From Beverwykella pulmonaria (lineage: Eukaryota > Ascomycota > Dothideomycetes > Pleosporales > Melanommataceae), in NCBI GenBank assembly GCA_001599595.1, contig BCHH01000001.1, positions 3,507,719 to 3,571,718 of the forward strand: a DNA stretch of 64,000 bases. Reading direction: 5' to 3'. The position numbers were made by a program, and so were the translations under genes. The notes beneath the pieces were generated by a model that was not told where the DNA came from, did not search any database, and was given only the letters and a program-made list of their open reading frames with translations. Shown one piece after another: positions 45,593 through 55,658 of this stretch (within the stretch, counting starts at the first letter, position 1; every line of letters starts with the position of its first letter).

Positions 45593-45720
45593 CAGTGTGG
45601 CGATCCGTACGTACATAATAGAGCTGTGCATCGTACGTACAGCCAGCAGATATTTTGTGTAAAAGTACCGTAAGTCAGATTATAATTATACGCATATACG
45701 GCCTGTGTCCAAGGGAGTGA
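45593..45720 (+). mobile_element. hAT terminal fragment related to the element at 4812
   Basis: CAGTGTGGCGATCCGTACGTA at 45593 matches the 21-bp hAT end at 4812 at 18 of 21 positions. It is followed by the same kind of CGTACGTAC-rich subterminal sequence and an ACGCATATACGGCC stretch like the left end of that element. No partner inverted repeat or 8-bp duplication was found downstream, so it looks truncated. Confidence 0.55.
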
Positions 45721-46134
45721 GGTGTCATCCTGAAGCGAAGGGGAAAGTTTTGAGTCGTAGCTTGCTGTAAAATCTTAAGTCTACGCGTGGATTGCTCTCC
45801 ATGGAGATATTTCTATGGAATTTTTACTATATCTAGACACGTTAGAATTGCCTCGACTCTTGAAGTGTGTAATAGAGCAGTATCCGTGTGTCATATACCC
45901 CATACATTTTCTTTCGTATAGAGAGTATCATAAGCTTAGACAAGGTGGAGTTAAAGTTCAAACTCTTAGTCTTAATTCAATAAGCCCTTGTTTAAGTGTC
46001 TATATGTTTCCTAATTGCATTGTTTAACAGAATTACAAGGCCCCAAGGGACCTGCAAGGGTAGTTCGTTGACAGAGTTAACTAGTCTAGCTCATCTAGTC
46101 TCTAGAACTTATAGGTAAGATTTACACAGAGGTA

Positions 46135-46496
46135 GTTACGGACATGCTCTCACAACCGCGCCGCGCGAGGGCAGTAGCAAAGTGGGTAGTCGCCCAAGGT
46201 ATCCTATCACAATTCCGGGTAGCGCGAGACATTGCGGAAGAGGACTCTAGGAACTAGGCCCCTCTCCCCGGACTTCAGGACTGGATATAAGCTAAAGAAG
46301 GAAGAAGGAGAAGGCAGGACGAGACAGTGAGAGAGAGAGACAGTTGCTGATAGAGGAAGCAACGGTTCAAAGGTAGCTCAGATACTAGCGGATGTACGGC
46401 AGTTCGCAGGCGCTCTGACCACGGTATGCCCGCTGCCTGTGGGGCACAGAAACAAGGTTCACTCTAGACTTAGAGCTTTTCCTGTGTAAGGTAACA
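46135..46496. mobile_element. Possible degenerate solo LTR
   Basis: It starts GTTACGGACATG, echoing the TGTTACGG start of the LTR at 5956, and ends GGTAACA. A TATA-like GGATATAA box lies in the middle (about 46283). Flanks GGTA and GGTC are only a partial duplication. The ends are not certain. Confidence 0.3.
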
Positions 46497-46820
46497 GGTC
46501 CGCATAAACCTAATAGAGGTTACCATCGAATGTTAAGCAAGAATTAATTAATTAGGTAAGATTTGCACCTACATAAATAAGTGTGATAGTTGGCTACACC
46601 TAATGCAGCAGTATTCTAAGGCTTCTCCGTTGCAATCCGTAATAGAGAGATGGTACACTCCAAGGGGCCCTACGCAGAAGGATTCTCAGACTCAATATAC
46701 TCCCACGAGTGGCCCTGGTGTAAGTGGTCGAGAAAGGGCTTGCACATAAAACAATAATCACAATCTAAGCAGTCGCGACAATGAAAACGTGGCCCATAGA
46801 TGTCCTGTTCAAGGTGAGAA

Positions 46821-49800
46821 TTAACCGGCTACCTCAGGTTTCCTACTCACATGAAAGCAGCTATTGCACCAATAATCACCATGACGTCTGTCATCGAATT
46901 GTATGGCATCCAGAGCTCTTGAATCGGCCCCTGTATCTAGTAGAGACCGGCAGGATGCCGGTAATACTTCCAGCATCTTCCGGTTTCCATGGAAGGTAGC
47001 GATGGAGATAGGGCTCCATTGCCCTTGCGGTTGAAGAGTAGTGATACATTCACTGCGTAGACCCTCCTTAATCAGTCGCTCAACCACCCCCGGGTGCCCT
47101 GTTCTACAAGCCCAATGAAGGTGTGTCCAGTGTCCGCTCTGTGGTGAAGATATAAGAGTATTATCTAGTACTGTGTTGAGAATCTGCAATGAACCTCCCG
47201 AACAAGCATAATGGAGCAGACTATCTCCTTTCGCGTCCTCAGCTTCGGGATCAAGGCCTAAGCAGAAAAGATATTTGAAGGTATCTACCTGTCCACTTCT
47301 TGCAGCACATTGAAGAGCAGTTCTACCGTGGGAGTCTACAAGGTTCAGCATCGCATGGTATTGCTCGTGGACCAAATGCAATAGATGTGTATACCCATTG
47401 AAGGCGAGAAGGTTCAGAAAGGACCCATACCAACCACCAAGACAGTTGACGTCGGCCCCCTTTTCAAGAAGCAGCTGTACTATCTGATCGTGACCTCCAG
47501 CTGAAGCTGCTTGGAGTGCACCGCCATACTGTCCATCTTCTGCGTTGATGTTGACGTTGGCGCCCTTTTCCAGCAGCAGCTTCACCACCTGCTCGTAGCC
47601 TTCGTACGAAGCCGCTTGTAGTGCGTTGCCGTACTCTCCACCTTGCGCATTGATATTGGCGCCCTTTTCAAGTAACAGCTTTGCTACCTGCTGGTGGCCC
47701 CCGCATGAAGCTGCCTGGAGTGCGCTGCCGTACTTTCCACCTTGCGCGTTGACGTTGGCGCCCTTCTCAAGCAGTAGCTTCACCACCTGCTCGTAGCCTT
47801 CGTATGAAGCCGCCTGGATTGCGTTGCCGTACTCTCCACCTTGTGCGTTCACGTCGGCACCCTTTTCGAGCAACAACTGTGCTATCTGCTCGTGGCCTCC
47901 AGCTGAAGCTGCCTGAAGTGCGTTCCCATAGTGTTCATCTTCTGCGTTGACGTTAATGTTGACGTTGGCGCCCTTGTCTAGTAGCATCTTGACCACCTGC
48001 TCATAGCCCTCGTATGAAGCCGCTTGGAGTGCGTTGCCGTACTCTCCACCTTGTGCGTTGACGTCAGCGCCCTTTTCAAGCAGCAGCTGTACTATCTGCT
48101 CGTGGCCTCCAACTGAAGCCGCCTGGAGTGCGTTCCCATACTGTCCATCTTCCGCGCTGACATTGGCACCTTTCTCAAGCATTAGCTTTACCACCTGCTC
48201 GTGTCCCCTGTATGAAGCTGCCTGGAGAGCGTTGCCGTACTGTCCACCTTGCGCATTGATGTCCGCGTCCCTGTTGAGCAGCAACTTCACTATCTGCTTG
48301 TAGCCCCCGCATGAAGCTGCTTGGAGAGCGTTGCCGTACCGCCCACCTTGTGCGTTGACGTTGGTGACCACGTCGAGCAGCAGCTTTACCACTGGCTCGT
48401 AGCCCCTATATGAAGCCGCCTGGAGTGCGTTGCCGTGGTACCCACCTTGCGCGTCGACGTCTGCGCCTTTTTCGAGCAGGAACTTGACCACCTGCTCGTG
48501 GCTACCTACTGAAGCAGCCTGGAGCGCGTGCCCGTACACTCCACTTTGAACGTGGACATCGGCGCCTTTTTGGAGCAGTAGCTTCACTATCTGTCCATGA
48601 CTTCGAGCTAAAGCTGCTGTGAGCGCGTTGCCAAATATCCCACCTTGCACTTGGACATCGGCGCCTTTTTCCAGCAGCAGCTTCACCACTTCCTCGTAGC
48701 CTCCAGCCGAAGCTGCCTGGAGTGCGTTGCCATACTGACCATCTTCCACGTTGACGTCGGCGCCCTTCTTAAGCAGCAGCTTTACCACCTCGTCGTAGCC
48801 TCCAGCTGAAGCTGCCTGGAGTGCGTTTCCATACTGACCGCCTTGCGCGTTGACGTTGGCGCCCTTCTCAAGCAGTAGCTTCACCACCTGCTCATAGCCT
48901 TCGTATGAAGCCGCTTGGATTGCGTTGCCGTACTCTCCACCTTGCGCGTTCACGTCGGCACCCTTTTCGAGCAACAACTGTGCTATCTGCTCGTAGCCTC
49001 TAGCTGAAGCTGCCTGGAGTGCGTTCCCATACAGTCCATCTTCCGCGTTGAAGTTGACGCTGACATCAGCGCCCTTATCGAGCAACAGCTTCACTACCTG
49101 ATCATGGCCTCCATATGAAGCCGCCTGGAGTGCGTTACCGTATTCTCCACCTTCCGCATTAACGTCAGCGCCCTTCTCAAGCAGAAGCTTCACCACCTGC
49201 TCGTAGCCTTCGTATGACGCTGCCTGGAGCGCGTTGCCGTACTCTCCACCTTGTGCATTAATGTTGGCGCCCGTTTCAAGAAGTAGCTTTACTACCTGCT
49301 CGCTGCCCCCGCATGAAGCCGCCTGGAGTGCGTTGCCGTACTTTCCACCTTGTGCGTTGACGTTGACGCTCTTGTCGAGTAGTAGCTTCACTACCCTTTC
49401 GTGCCCCCCAACTGAAGCCGCCTGAAGTGCATTGCCGTAGTACCCACCTTGCACCCTAATATTGATGCCCTTGTCGAGCAGTAGCTTCGCTACCTGTTCG
49501 TGCCCCCCAACTAAAGCCCCCTGGAGTGCGTCGCCGTACTGTCCGCCTTGCGCATTGATGTCGGCCCCCTTTTCGAGCAGCAGCTTCACTACCTGCTCGT
49601 AGCCGCCAACTGAAGCCGCCTGGAGCGCGTTGCCGTACTTTCTACCTTGCGCACTGGCGTTGGCGCCCTTCTCAAGTAGCAGCTTTACTACCTGCTGGTG
49701 GCCCCCGCATGAAGCTGCCTGGAGTGCGTTGCCATACTTTCCACCTTGTGCGTTGACATTGGCGCCCTTCTTAAGTAGCAGCTTCACTATCTGCTCGTGC

Positions 49801-52800
49801 CCCCCCGCTGAAGCCCCCTGGAGTGCATTGCCGTAGCACCCACCTTGCACTCTAATATTGATGCCCTTGTCGAGCAGTAGCTTCGCTACCTGTTCGTGCC
49901 CCCCAACTGAAGCCCCCTGGAGTGCGTTGCCGTACTGTCCGCCTTGCGCATTGATGTCGGCGCCCTTCTCGAGCAGCAGCTTCACTACCTGCTCGTAGCC
50001 GCCAACTGAAGCCGCCTGGAGCGCGCTGCCATACGTTCCACCTTGAGCGTTGACCTCGGCACCTTTTTCAAGCAGCAGCTCCACCACCCGCTTGTGGTCC
50101 CCAGCTGAGGCCGCCTGAAGAGCGTTGCCGTACTGTCCGCCTTGCGCGTTGACGTTGGTGTTCTTTTCGAGTAGCAGCCTCACGACCTTCTCATGCCCCC
50201 CAGCTGAAGCCCCCTGGAGTGCATTGCCGTACTGTCCACCTTGCGCATTGATGTTGGTGGTCTTGTCGAGTAGCAGCTTCACTACCTCCTCGTGCCCCCC
50301 AGCTGAAGCCGCCTGAAGTGCGTTTCCGTACTGTCCGCCTTGTGCGTTGACATCGGCGTCCTTGTTGAGCAGAAACTTCACTATCTGCTCGTAGCCTCCG
50401 TACGAAGCCGCCTGGAGAGCGTTGCCGTACTGTCCACCTTGCGCATTGACGTTGGCGCCCACGTCGAGCAGCAGATTTACCACCTCCTCGTGGCCCCCAG
50501 CTGAAGCCGCCTGTAGCGTGTGGCCAAAGAGCTTACCTTCCGCGTCGACGTTGGCGCCCTTTTTGAGTAGCAGCTTCACCACCTCCTCGTGACCCCCACG
50601 TGAAGCTGCTTGGAGTGCGTTGCCGTAGTGCCCACTCTGCACGTTGACGTTGGCGACCTTCTCGAGTAGCAGCTTCACCACTTCTTCGTGGCCTTCGTAT
50701 GAAGCCGCGTAGAGTGCGTTGCCGTAGTGCCCAACTTGCGTGTTAACGTTGGCGCCTTTATTGAGCAGCTGCTGCACCACCTCTTTGTGACCTCTGTACG
50801 AAGCCGCGTAGAGTGCGTTGCCGTAATCTCTACTTTGAGCGCTGACATCGGCGCCCTTGTCGAGCAGCAGCTTCACTACGTCATTGTGTCCATGCTCTGC
50901 CGCCAACAGCAGCGGGGCCTGACCGTAACTGTCCTTCGACTCGGTCAAAACTGTCCCTAATCTAGATAGGAGATCCTTTGATAGAAAACAGAGCCCAAAT
51001 TGCGCTGCCAAGTGTAGGCCCGTTCTATCTTTCGGATATCTTTGAGTATATTTGCCATATTTGAAGGGTGGAATTGACATCACCTGCACAGCACAAGAAA
51101 CCGAGCTACTGCGCTGAAGAAATGAACACGCTAGTTCACACACTTCGTCTTGAACCGCTATTGTGTGATGTCCCCAATACCGAGCAGCATAGTCCAAGAA
51201 CGCGTTCTGCTCCAACCTGCTCTCAAAGTCTCTATCGGTGGGACAACTGCCACGTCTGAATGTTCTAAAAGAGAGATAAGTTAAACACGTCGACGCAATG
51301 TCTAGCTGAGCTCGAGGGTTCCACTTCTCTCGGATCCGTTTAAAGTATTCTTGCGTTGTGTAGTGCACGAGGCGGATAATATTACTCTCCTGGTCAACAG
51401 TAACCAGGCCACCGCATACTGAGATAAGGTCTTCAACATCCGGAATATTGTCTGAATCAAGTTCTTCTTCACCAAGCTCCACCGCTAATGCATGGCATAG
51501 CTCCCTCGTTGTAAGCGGTCTCTTAGCATACGTGACCCAGGAAAGTACGCTCTTCGCTAATAGGCTCTTCCCAGGTAGTTGACCCTCGATTCTCTTAATC
51601 GCTTCATCATATGCCTGATCGAGTGCTGTAGAGCCTTTTGAAAGTTTGTTGAGCGCAGACTGGACTTTCTTCTTTGTGTTCTTGTCCAGAAGGGAGTCAA
51701 AATGGAGATGAGCAAGAAGGAACCTGAGAGAGCCGTGAGCTTGTAGCGTTCTCCAGGTGGCCGCAATATACTAACATCCCATCTACGGCTTCGACAACTT
51801 TCTCCTGCACCGTTACCTGAAGCGCGTTGTCACGTTGGACGCAGTTGGCTAGCTGGTACATCTGGCCTTTTATAAACCGCTTCACATCTGCCTCACTTGC
51901 TCGAACTTCCAACGTCGGCACTGACTGGAATTCGTTTACTATCTCTGGAATGAAACGTGAAGTAACCATAAGATGTAGGTCTACCTTGGATTGCAAGGCA
52001 CGGAGCTTGTCAAGCAGCTGACTGCGCGCGCCTTTGTCCGCACACTCATCAAAAGCATCGACAACAAGATATACACTCGAGTAGGTCGTAAGTATGTATT
52101 GAAGAGCACTAAAAATCTCTTCCGGTGATGGTCTTGTCGTTCGCTTGAAATGGTGATCATACAGACGCAATATGGACTCAATCGTGGATGGCCAAGTTTG
52201 AACTAGTTGCTTTAGAATGGCAGCAAGTAAATTAGTAATCGTCTGGTCTGCTTGCGCTCTATAGTTGCAATATAGGTATGCCACTCCAATGTTGTCGCTT
52301 TGTACAGTTTGCTGTAGGTAATTAATCGTAATTGCCGCCATTATTGTCTTGCCAGCGCCGGGGATACCCGGACAGAACAGAGTCTTCTTTGATCCATGGA
52401 CCCACTCAGTAAACTCAGTGGAGTCGGTGAACCATAGGCCGGTTCCTTCTTGTCTCCTGGCGATGAAATCAGACTGCTGGGCTGGAAAGTCAGTTGGAGA
52501 TATCCATTCCAAGATTTCGTCATGCCGGTGACGGTTTTGCTCTTGCTGAATCGCATCGACATTCTGTCCAATTGCTTGAGAAAGTTTACTATGAGTATGA
52601 GAAAATATAGCCTGTGTCTGACAAAGAGACTGACAAATGGTCTATTTCCAGGGCGATCTGCACGAGCGTTTTTAAGCGTTCTATCCTCGCTAGTATCTCC
52701 ATGGTTTCCTCTTTAACAAACTTCCAAAGGAGCAAACGTCCCACCTTCTTGATTCCTCTCTCTTTTACTATCTTAGCCTGCAACTGCTCCAACGAGAGCT

Positions 52801-53044
52801 TGTACTGATCAAGTGGTCCATGTTCCACACCAATCGCCCGGACCGCCTGATACCATGGCTCGTTAGAAGCTCCGTCTTCAAGACGGTATCTTAGCGTGAT
52901 AAGGAGATTATAGAGATTTGATGCCTCGATGGCACATTGAGCGCGGTCCTTCGGAGCGTCTTTAATGTCATTGAGATACTCAATCGCCTTGCTCGTGAGC
53001 TGCAGGATGGCGATGATGCTCGCGGTAATGCTAAGCGGATCCAT
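46821..53044 (-). CDS. STAND receptor: HeLo-like/SesA-type N-domain, NACHT, about 40 ankyrin repeats
   Basis: Minus-strand exons 53044-52635, 52588-51776 and 51723-46821 give 2,041 residues with no stop. Residues 1 to about 135 are a fungal STAND N-terminal domain of HeLo-like/SesA type (MDPLSITASIIAILQLTSKA). The NACHT P-loop is at about 210-218 (PGIPGAGKT), Walker B near VYLVVDAFDEC, with a winged-helix region to about 600 (TYAKRPLTTRELCHAL). From about 640 to the C-terminus lie ankyrin repeats, 34 of them highly similar 33-residue units. The tail (HGDYWCNSCFH) has a CxxC pair. Such proteins are thought to sense non-self ligands through the repeats, oligomerise through NACHT and signal through the N-domain, as in vegetative incompatibility. 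Introns are 46 and 52 nt. Ligand and partner are unknown. Confidence 0.9.
47430..50825 (-). repeat. Tandem array of 34 ankyrin-coding units (99 bp each)
   Basis: The 3,396 bases equal 34 units of 99 bp plus 30 extra bases: two units extended by 4 codons and one by 2, all by a VN/NAEDG-type insertion. The consensus unit begins YGNALQAAS-GGHEQVVKLL and ends KGADVNAQGGQ. Most variation sits at a few positions: the residues after AAS, the E/Q/K near the helix turn, and the loop before the next YG. Some neighbouring units recur as blocks (see findings). Similarity at DNA level is high, which suggests recent expansion or gene conversion. Confidence 0.93.
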
Positions 53045-53189
53045 GGCATGATGTACCGCGACGAATTAGAGGTAGGCGACGGATGAACTAGAAGTGAGGC
53101 TAGCGTCAGTGAGTTGCACCAGCTGATGAGGCTCTCACGTGGACACGTCTGACCCTCTTTGCGCCAAGACCTGCGCAGCATGACACTAC

Positions 53190-53235
53190 TACGGAAAGCG
53201 GTTGTAAGCAAACCGACAACAATTCAAGCGAGGAA
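53190..53235. repeat. Direct repeat, copy 1 (copy 2 at 53324-53369)
   Basis: Both copies read TACGGAAAGC, then variable bases, TAAGCAAACC, CAACAATTCAAG and GAGGAA. Several differences are G/A or C/T transitions, consistent with RIP-like or ordinary decay of a duplicated stretch. Confidence 0.7.
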
Positions 53236-53323
53236 AACCAAAACGCAAACCGTACTTCGCAAAAATCAACAAACACATGCGCACCCATGAATAATAACAT
53301 ACCAACACAGAGCAAGGTTTAAA

Positions 53324-53369
53324 TACGGAAAGCATATATAAGCAAACCAGCAACAATTCAAGTGAGGAA
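53324..53369. repeat. Direct repeat, copy 2
   Basis: Imperfect copy of 53190-53235, with ATATA in place of the GGTTG of copy 1. Confidence 0.7.
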
Positions 53370-53552
53370 CTAGATCTCTTATGTTTTAGCACCACATTGC
53401 TTTTTTTATTTCCTATGTTAAGCATGGCGTTAGGCAATGGACGAGCAGGACTCAGGGTTGGCTTCTGAACTGGAGAAAGCGTAGTGAAGCAGGGTGTAAA
53501 TAGCTGGCGCATCGTAACGGCCCATACCCTTAGGATGCATGGCCATAATAGG

Positions 53553-53575
53553 ACACACACACACACACACACACA
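53553..53575. repeat. AC dinucleotide microsatellite
   Basis: An uninterrupted run of about 11 AC units, likely length-polymorphic. Confidence 0.95.
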
Positions 53576-53787
53576 AACGTGAGGTAGCAATTCTACAGAT
53601 GTTCTCAGAGAATTGAGTTGGTCGGCCAGAGGCATGGCCTGGGTTGAGTTAGATGCAAGGCTATTTGGGTAGTCTTTGGGATTTGGGAATATAAGGAACT
53701 TTGGAAGGTCTTGGGTACTTTTGGTCAAAGGTTATGTTTTGCAAGAACCTGCCGTTGTGGTCCCACTTTCTTCTCACTCTCTTCAGC

Positions 53788-55125
53788 TCACTCTTCATTC
53801 TCCTCACCCCCACCTTCTCTCACCTTGAGTTGCCTCTTCAGTCCATCAAGGATGTCCCCCAATCTCTCTTTCAACTCCGGATTCCAGACCTTCTCAATCT
53901 GCCCATCCATCTCCTTGATTTTGCCTTTCAATTCTTCCACGACTTCATCTTCTTCCTCTCCGTCTTCTTCCTCGTCTCCCCTTTTAGGCCCAGTCTCAAC
54001 TTCAATCCCACCTCCAAACTCCCTCGCAAACTCCCTCGCCATATTCTCATTGGTAATCGCAAACACCACATCCTCAAACCCCCACTTCTCCAACTCTATC
54101 GTTCCCTTCCCCCTCTTCCCCTTCCCTCCATTTGTTTCCCCATCGAGCACCTTTCGCCACGAGTTCGCAACATCAGCAACAGGATTCCCATAAGCCCCAC
54201 ACCCCCAAGCCCCCAACACTAGCCTCTTGACCCCCTTTAACCTCCCAATCCTAAGCACAGCCCTCATCTTCTTCTCTACAATCTCCCTATCCCTTTTATT
54301 CAACCTCTTCTCCCCTTCCTCTTCATCTAGCTCAGGGAACCGCAGCATCCCCGCAGATATAACATCAACCCACCACCTCTCTCCCAGCCCAAGTTCCTCT
54401 GCTGAGTTGGCCAACGAGCCTGAGCCACGTAAAACAAGGACGTCGCGTGTGAACACGCCGCCAATTTCGGGTAAGCGGTAGAACGATTCCTGCAGCGAGG
54501 GGAGCAAAGTGGTGCGCGCGCAGAGGAATTCTTCCTGTGATGTGGCGCCTGTAAGAACGCCGCCCCCAGGACGCAGTGGCGAGGCCATGTTGAGGATGCA
54601 AGGGTTCTGCTTCTTCGAACCACTAACAGTCTTTATGGCAGAAGTCGTAGCCATAGGGTACTTAGACGGGAAGGCGAGCATATGCGCCGCGGTCAAGGTG
54701 TCGGTAGCGATGACGTGGATACTCACCTCGTGAGGTTCCGTTGCGATTATGGACTTGAGAGGCAGTCCAGCCATCTCTGCCTCCAGCACATCTTCTTTCC
54801 TCCCTTTACTCGTACTATTCCACATCTCTTTCCCGTCCAGCACCTCTCCGAACGCGTCTCCGCCTTTAACTTTTCGTCGTCCCTGCCCCTTCCTTTTCAC
54901 AAACGCCACCTCATCCCCGCTTTTCTCATTTCCCTTCCCATCTTCCTCAGAGACGATCCCAGGATCAACTAACACTTCGCTCCCTTCCGCGCCCTTCCTC
55001 GCCCGGGCATTAGACGCGAGGATTGCTGGGATGGTCTTGTTTATTATCTGGCGAGCGAGTCTAGCGCGCTGGTCCTTGCGAATCGACGATGGTGCTAACC
55101 CTTGAGATTTCTCTGTTCGGCCCAT
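53788..55125 (-). CDS. Microbial-type poly(ADP-ribose) glycohydrolase (PARG)
   Basis: Single exon, 445 residues. The PARG signature is clear: RPGGGVLTGATSQEEFLC, where GGG and QEE form the ADP-ribose-binding and catalytic loop. It is preceded by NPCILNMAS and followed by LVLGAWGCGAYGNP, the conserved macrodomain-like end. The N-terminal 130 residues are basic and charged; the C-terminal 80 are acidic and coiled-coil-like. It should cleave ADP-ribose polymers or related modifications, probably in nucleus or cytosol. The start was set at the ATG at 55125 (MGRTEKSQG) because the open extension to 55290 lacks family character. It lies directly upstream of the STAND receptor, on the same strand. 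Confidence 0.88.
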   Translation of the reverse strand: MGRTEKSQGLAPSSIRKDQRARLARQIINKTIPAILASNARARKGAEGSEVLVDPGIVSEEDGKGNEKSGDEVAFVKRKGQGRRKVKGGDAFGEVLDGKEMWNSTSKGRKEDVLEAEMAGLPLKSIIATEPHEVSIHVIATDTLTAAHMLAFPSKYPMATTSAIKTVSGSKKQNPCILNMASPLRPGGGVLTGATSQEEFLCARTTLLPSLQESFYRLPEIGGVFTRDVLVLRGSGSLANSAEELGLGERWWVDVISAGMLRFPELDEEEGEKRLNKRDREIVEKKMRAVLRIGRLKGVKRLVLGAWGCGAYGNPVADVANSWRKVLDGETNGGKGKRGKGTIELEKWGFEDVVFAITNENMAREFAREFGGGIEVETGPKRGDEEEDGEEEDEVVEELKGKIKEMDGQIEKVWNPELKERLGDILDGLKRQLKVREGGGEENEE

Positions 55126-55658
55126 GGTGATAAAAATTTTCCTCGTATGAGGAAATGTGTCATGAAAAGAAAGAAGGGAACGTAAAGAAGGGCAAAACAT
55201 GATGGACGCAAGTGGCGGAACGAGATGAACATCTTTAGCCGAGGAGAGGGGTATCGGTTCACAACGCAGTTGGAAAGCCCATGTAAGCAATGCTTACAAG
55301 AGGTGGGGCTGTTCTGAAAACATTCTAATTTCACTTCTAGTATGCTCTAATGAGGGCTATAAAACAAAAGATTTTATATCCCTGGTTGTCACAATGACAA
55401 GCAGTCAAGCACATTGTGTACAGATACCCTATTTCAATTGTTTTGCTTTTCAGAGCTGACCAATAAGTAGATCCAGTCTCTAATGCAGGCTACACAGCGT
55501 AAATGCATCGTTCAAGCCGTATCCATGACATCATGCTTGTCACTACCATCAAAGATTCTCAGCCCATCCTGCGTCTTCTTCCATAGCGTTGAAAGATCTT
55601 GAACATTAAGTCCGAGTGGGTTTCCCATATTCGAAGTAGCGGATGGTTCAGGCTGATC
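55126..55658. other. Intergenic region, no gene seen
   Basis: Spacer between CAND1 and the PARG gene on the same strand. Confidence 0.4.

Larger units (their letters stand above)
45239..46820. other. Transposon-scarred intergenic region
   Basis: No intact gene. It holds a TAA/ATA microsatellite (45488-45506), a hAT-like terminal repeat at 45593, a possible LTR at 46135-46496, and an imperfect direct repeat of TAGGTAAGATTT at about 46112 and 46552. A 70-codon frame at 45815-46027 is not recognised. Confidence 0.45.
53045..53787. other. Upstream region of the STAND receptor, with internal repeats
   Basis: No gene seen. It carries a 46-base imperfect direct repeat (53190-53235 and 53324-53369) and an AC microsatellite (53553-53575). 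The ORFs seen here arise from these repeats. Confidence 0.45.

Noticed and set aside
47430..50825. CRISPR-like or satellite array
   Set aside because: The period is exactly 99 bp, in frame and coding for ankyrin repeats; there are no unique spacers.
48034..50960. Plus-strand ORFs with repeating MPYCPPCALTLAPFSSSS-like sequence
   Set aside because: They are antisense translations of the 99-bp ankyrin units.
46821..51482. A separate 1,553-residue ankyrin protein starting at 51482
   Set aside because: The frame is open upstream to 51723 and joins the NACHT exon through a good intron, so it is the 3' exon of the receptor.
53189..53728. 179-codon minus-strand ORF upstream of the receptor
   Set aside because: Generated by the direct repeats and the AC microsatellite; no family similarity.
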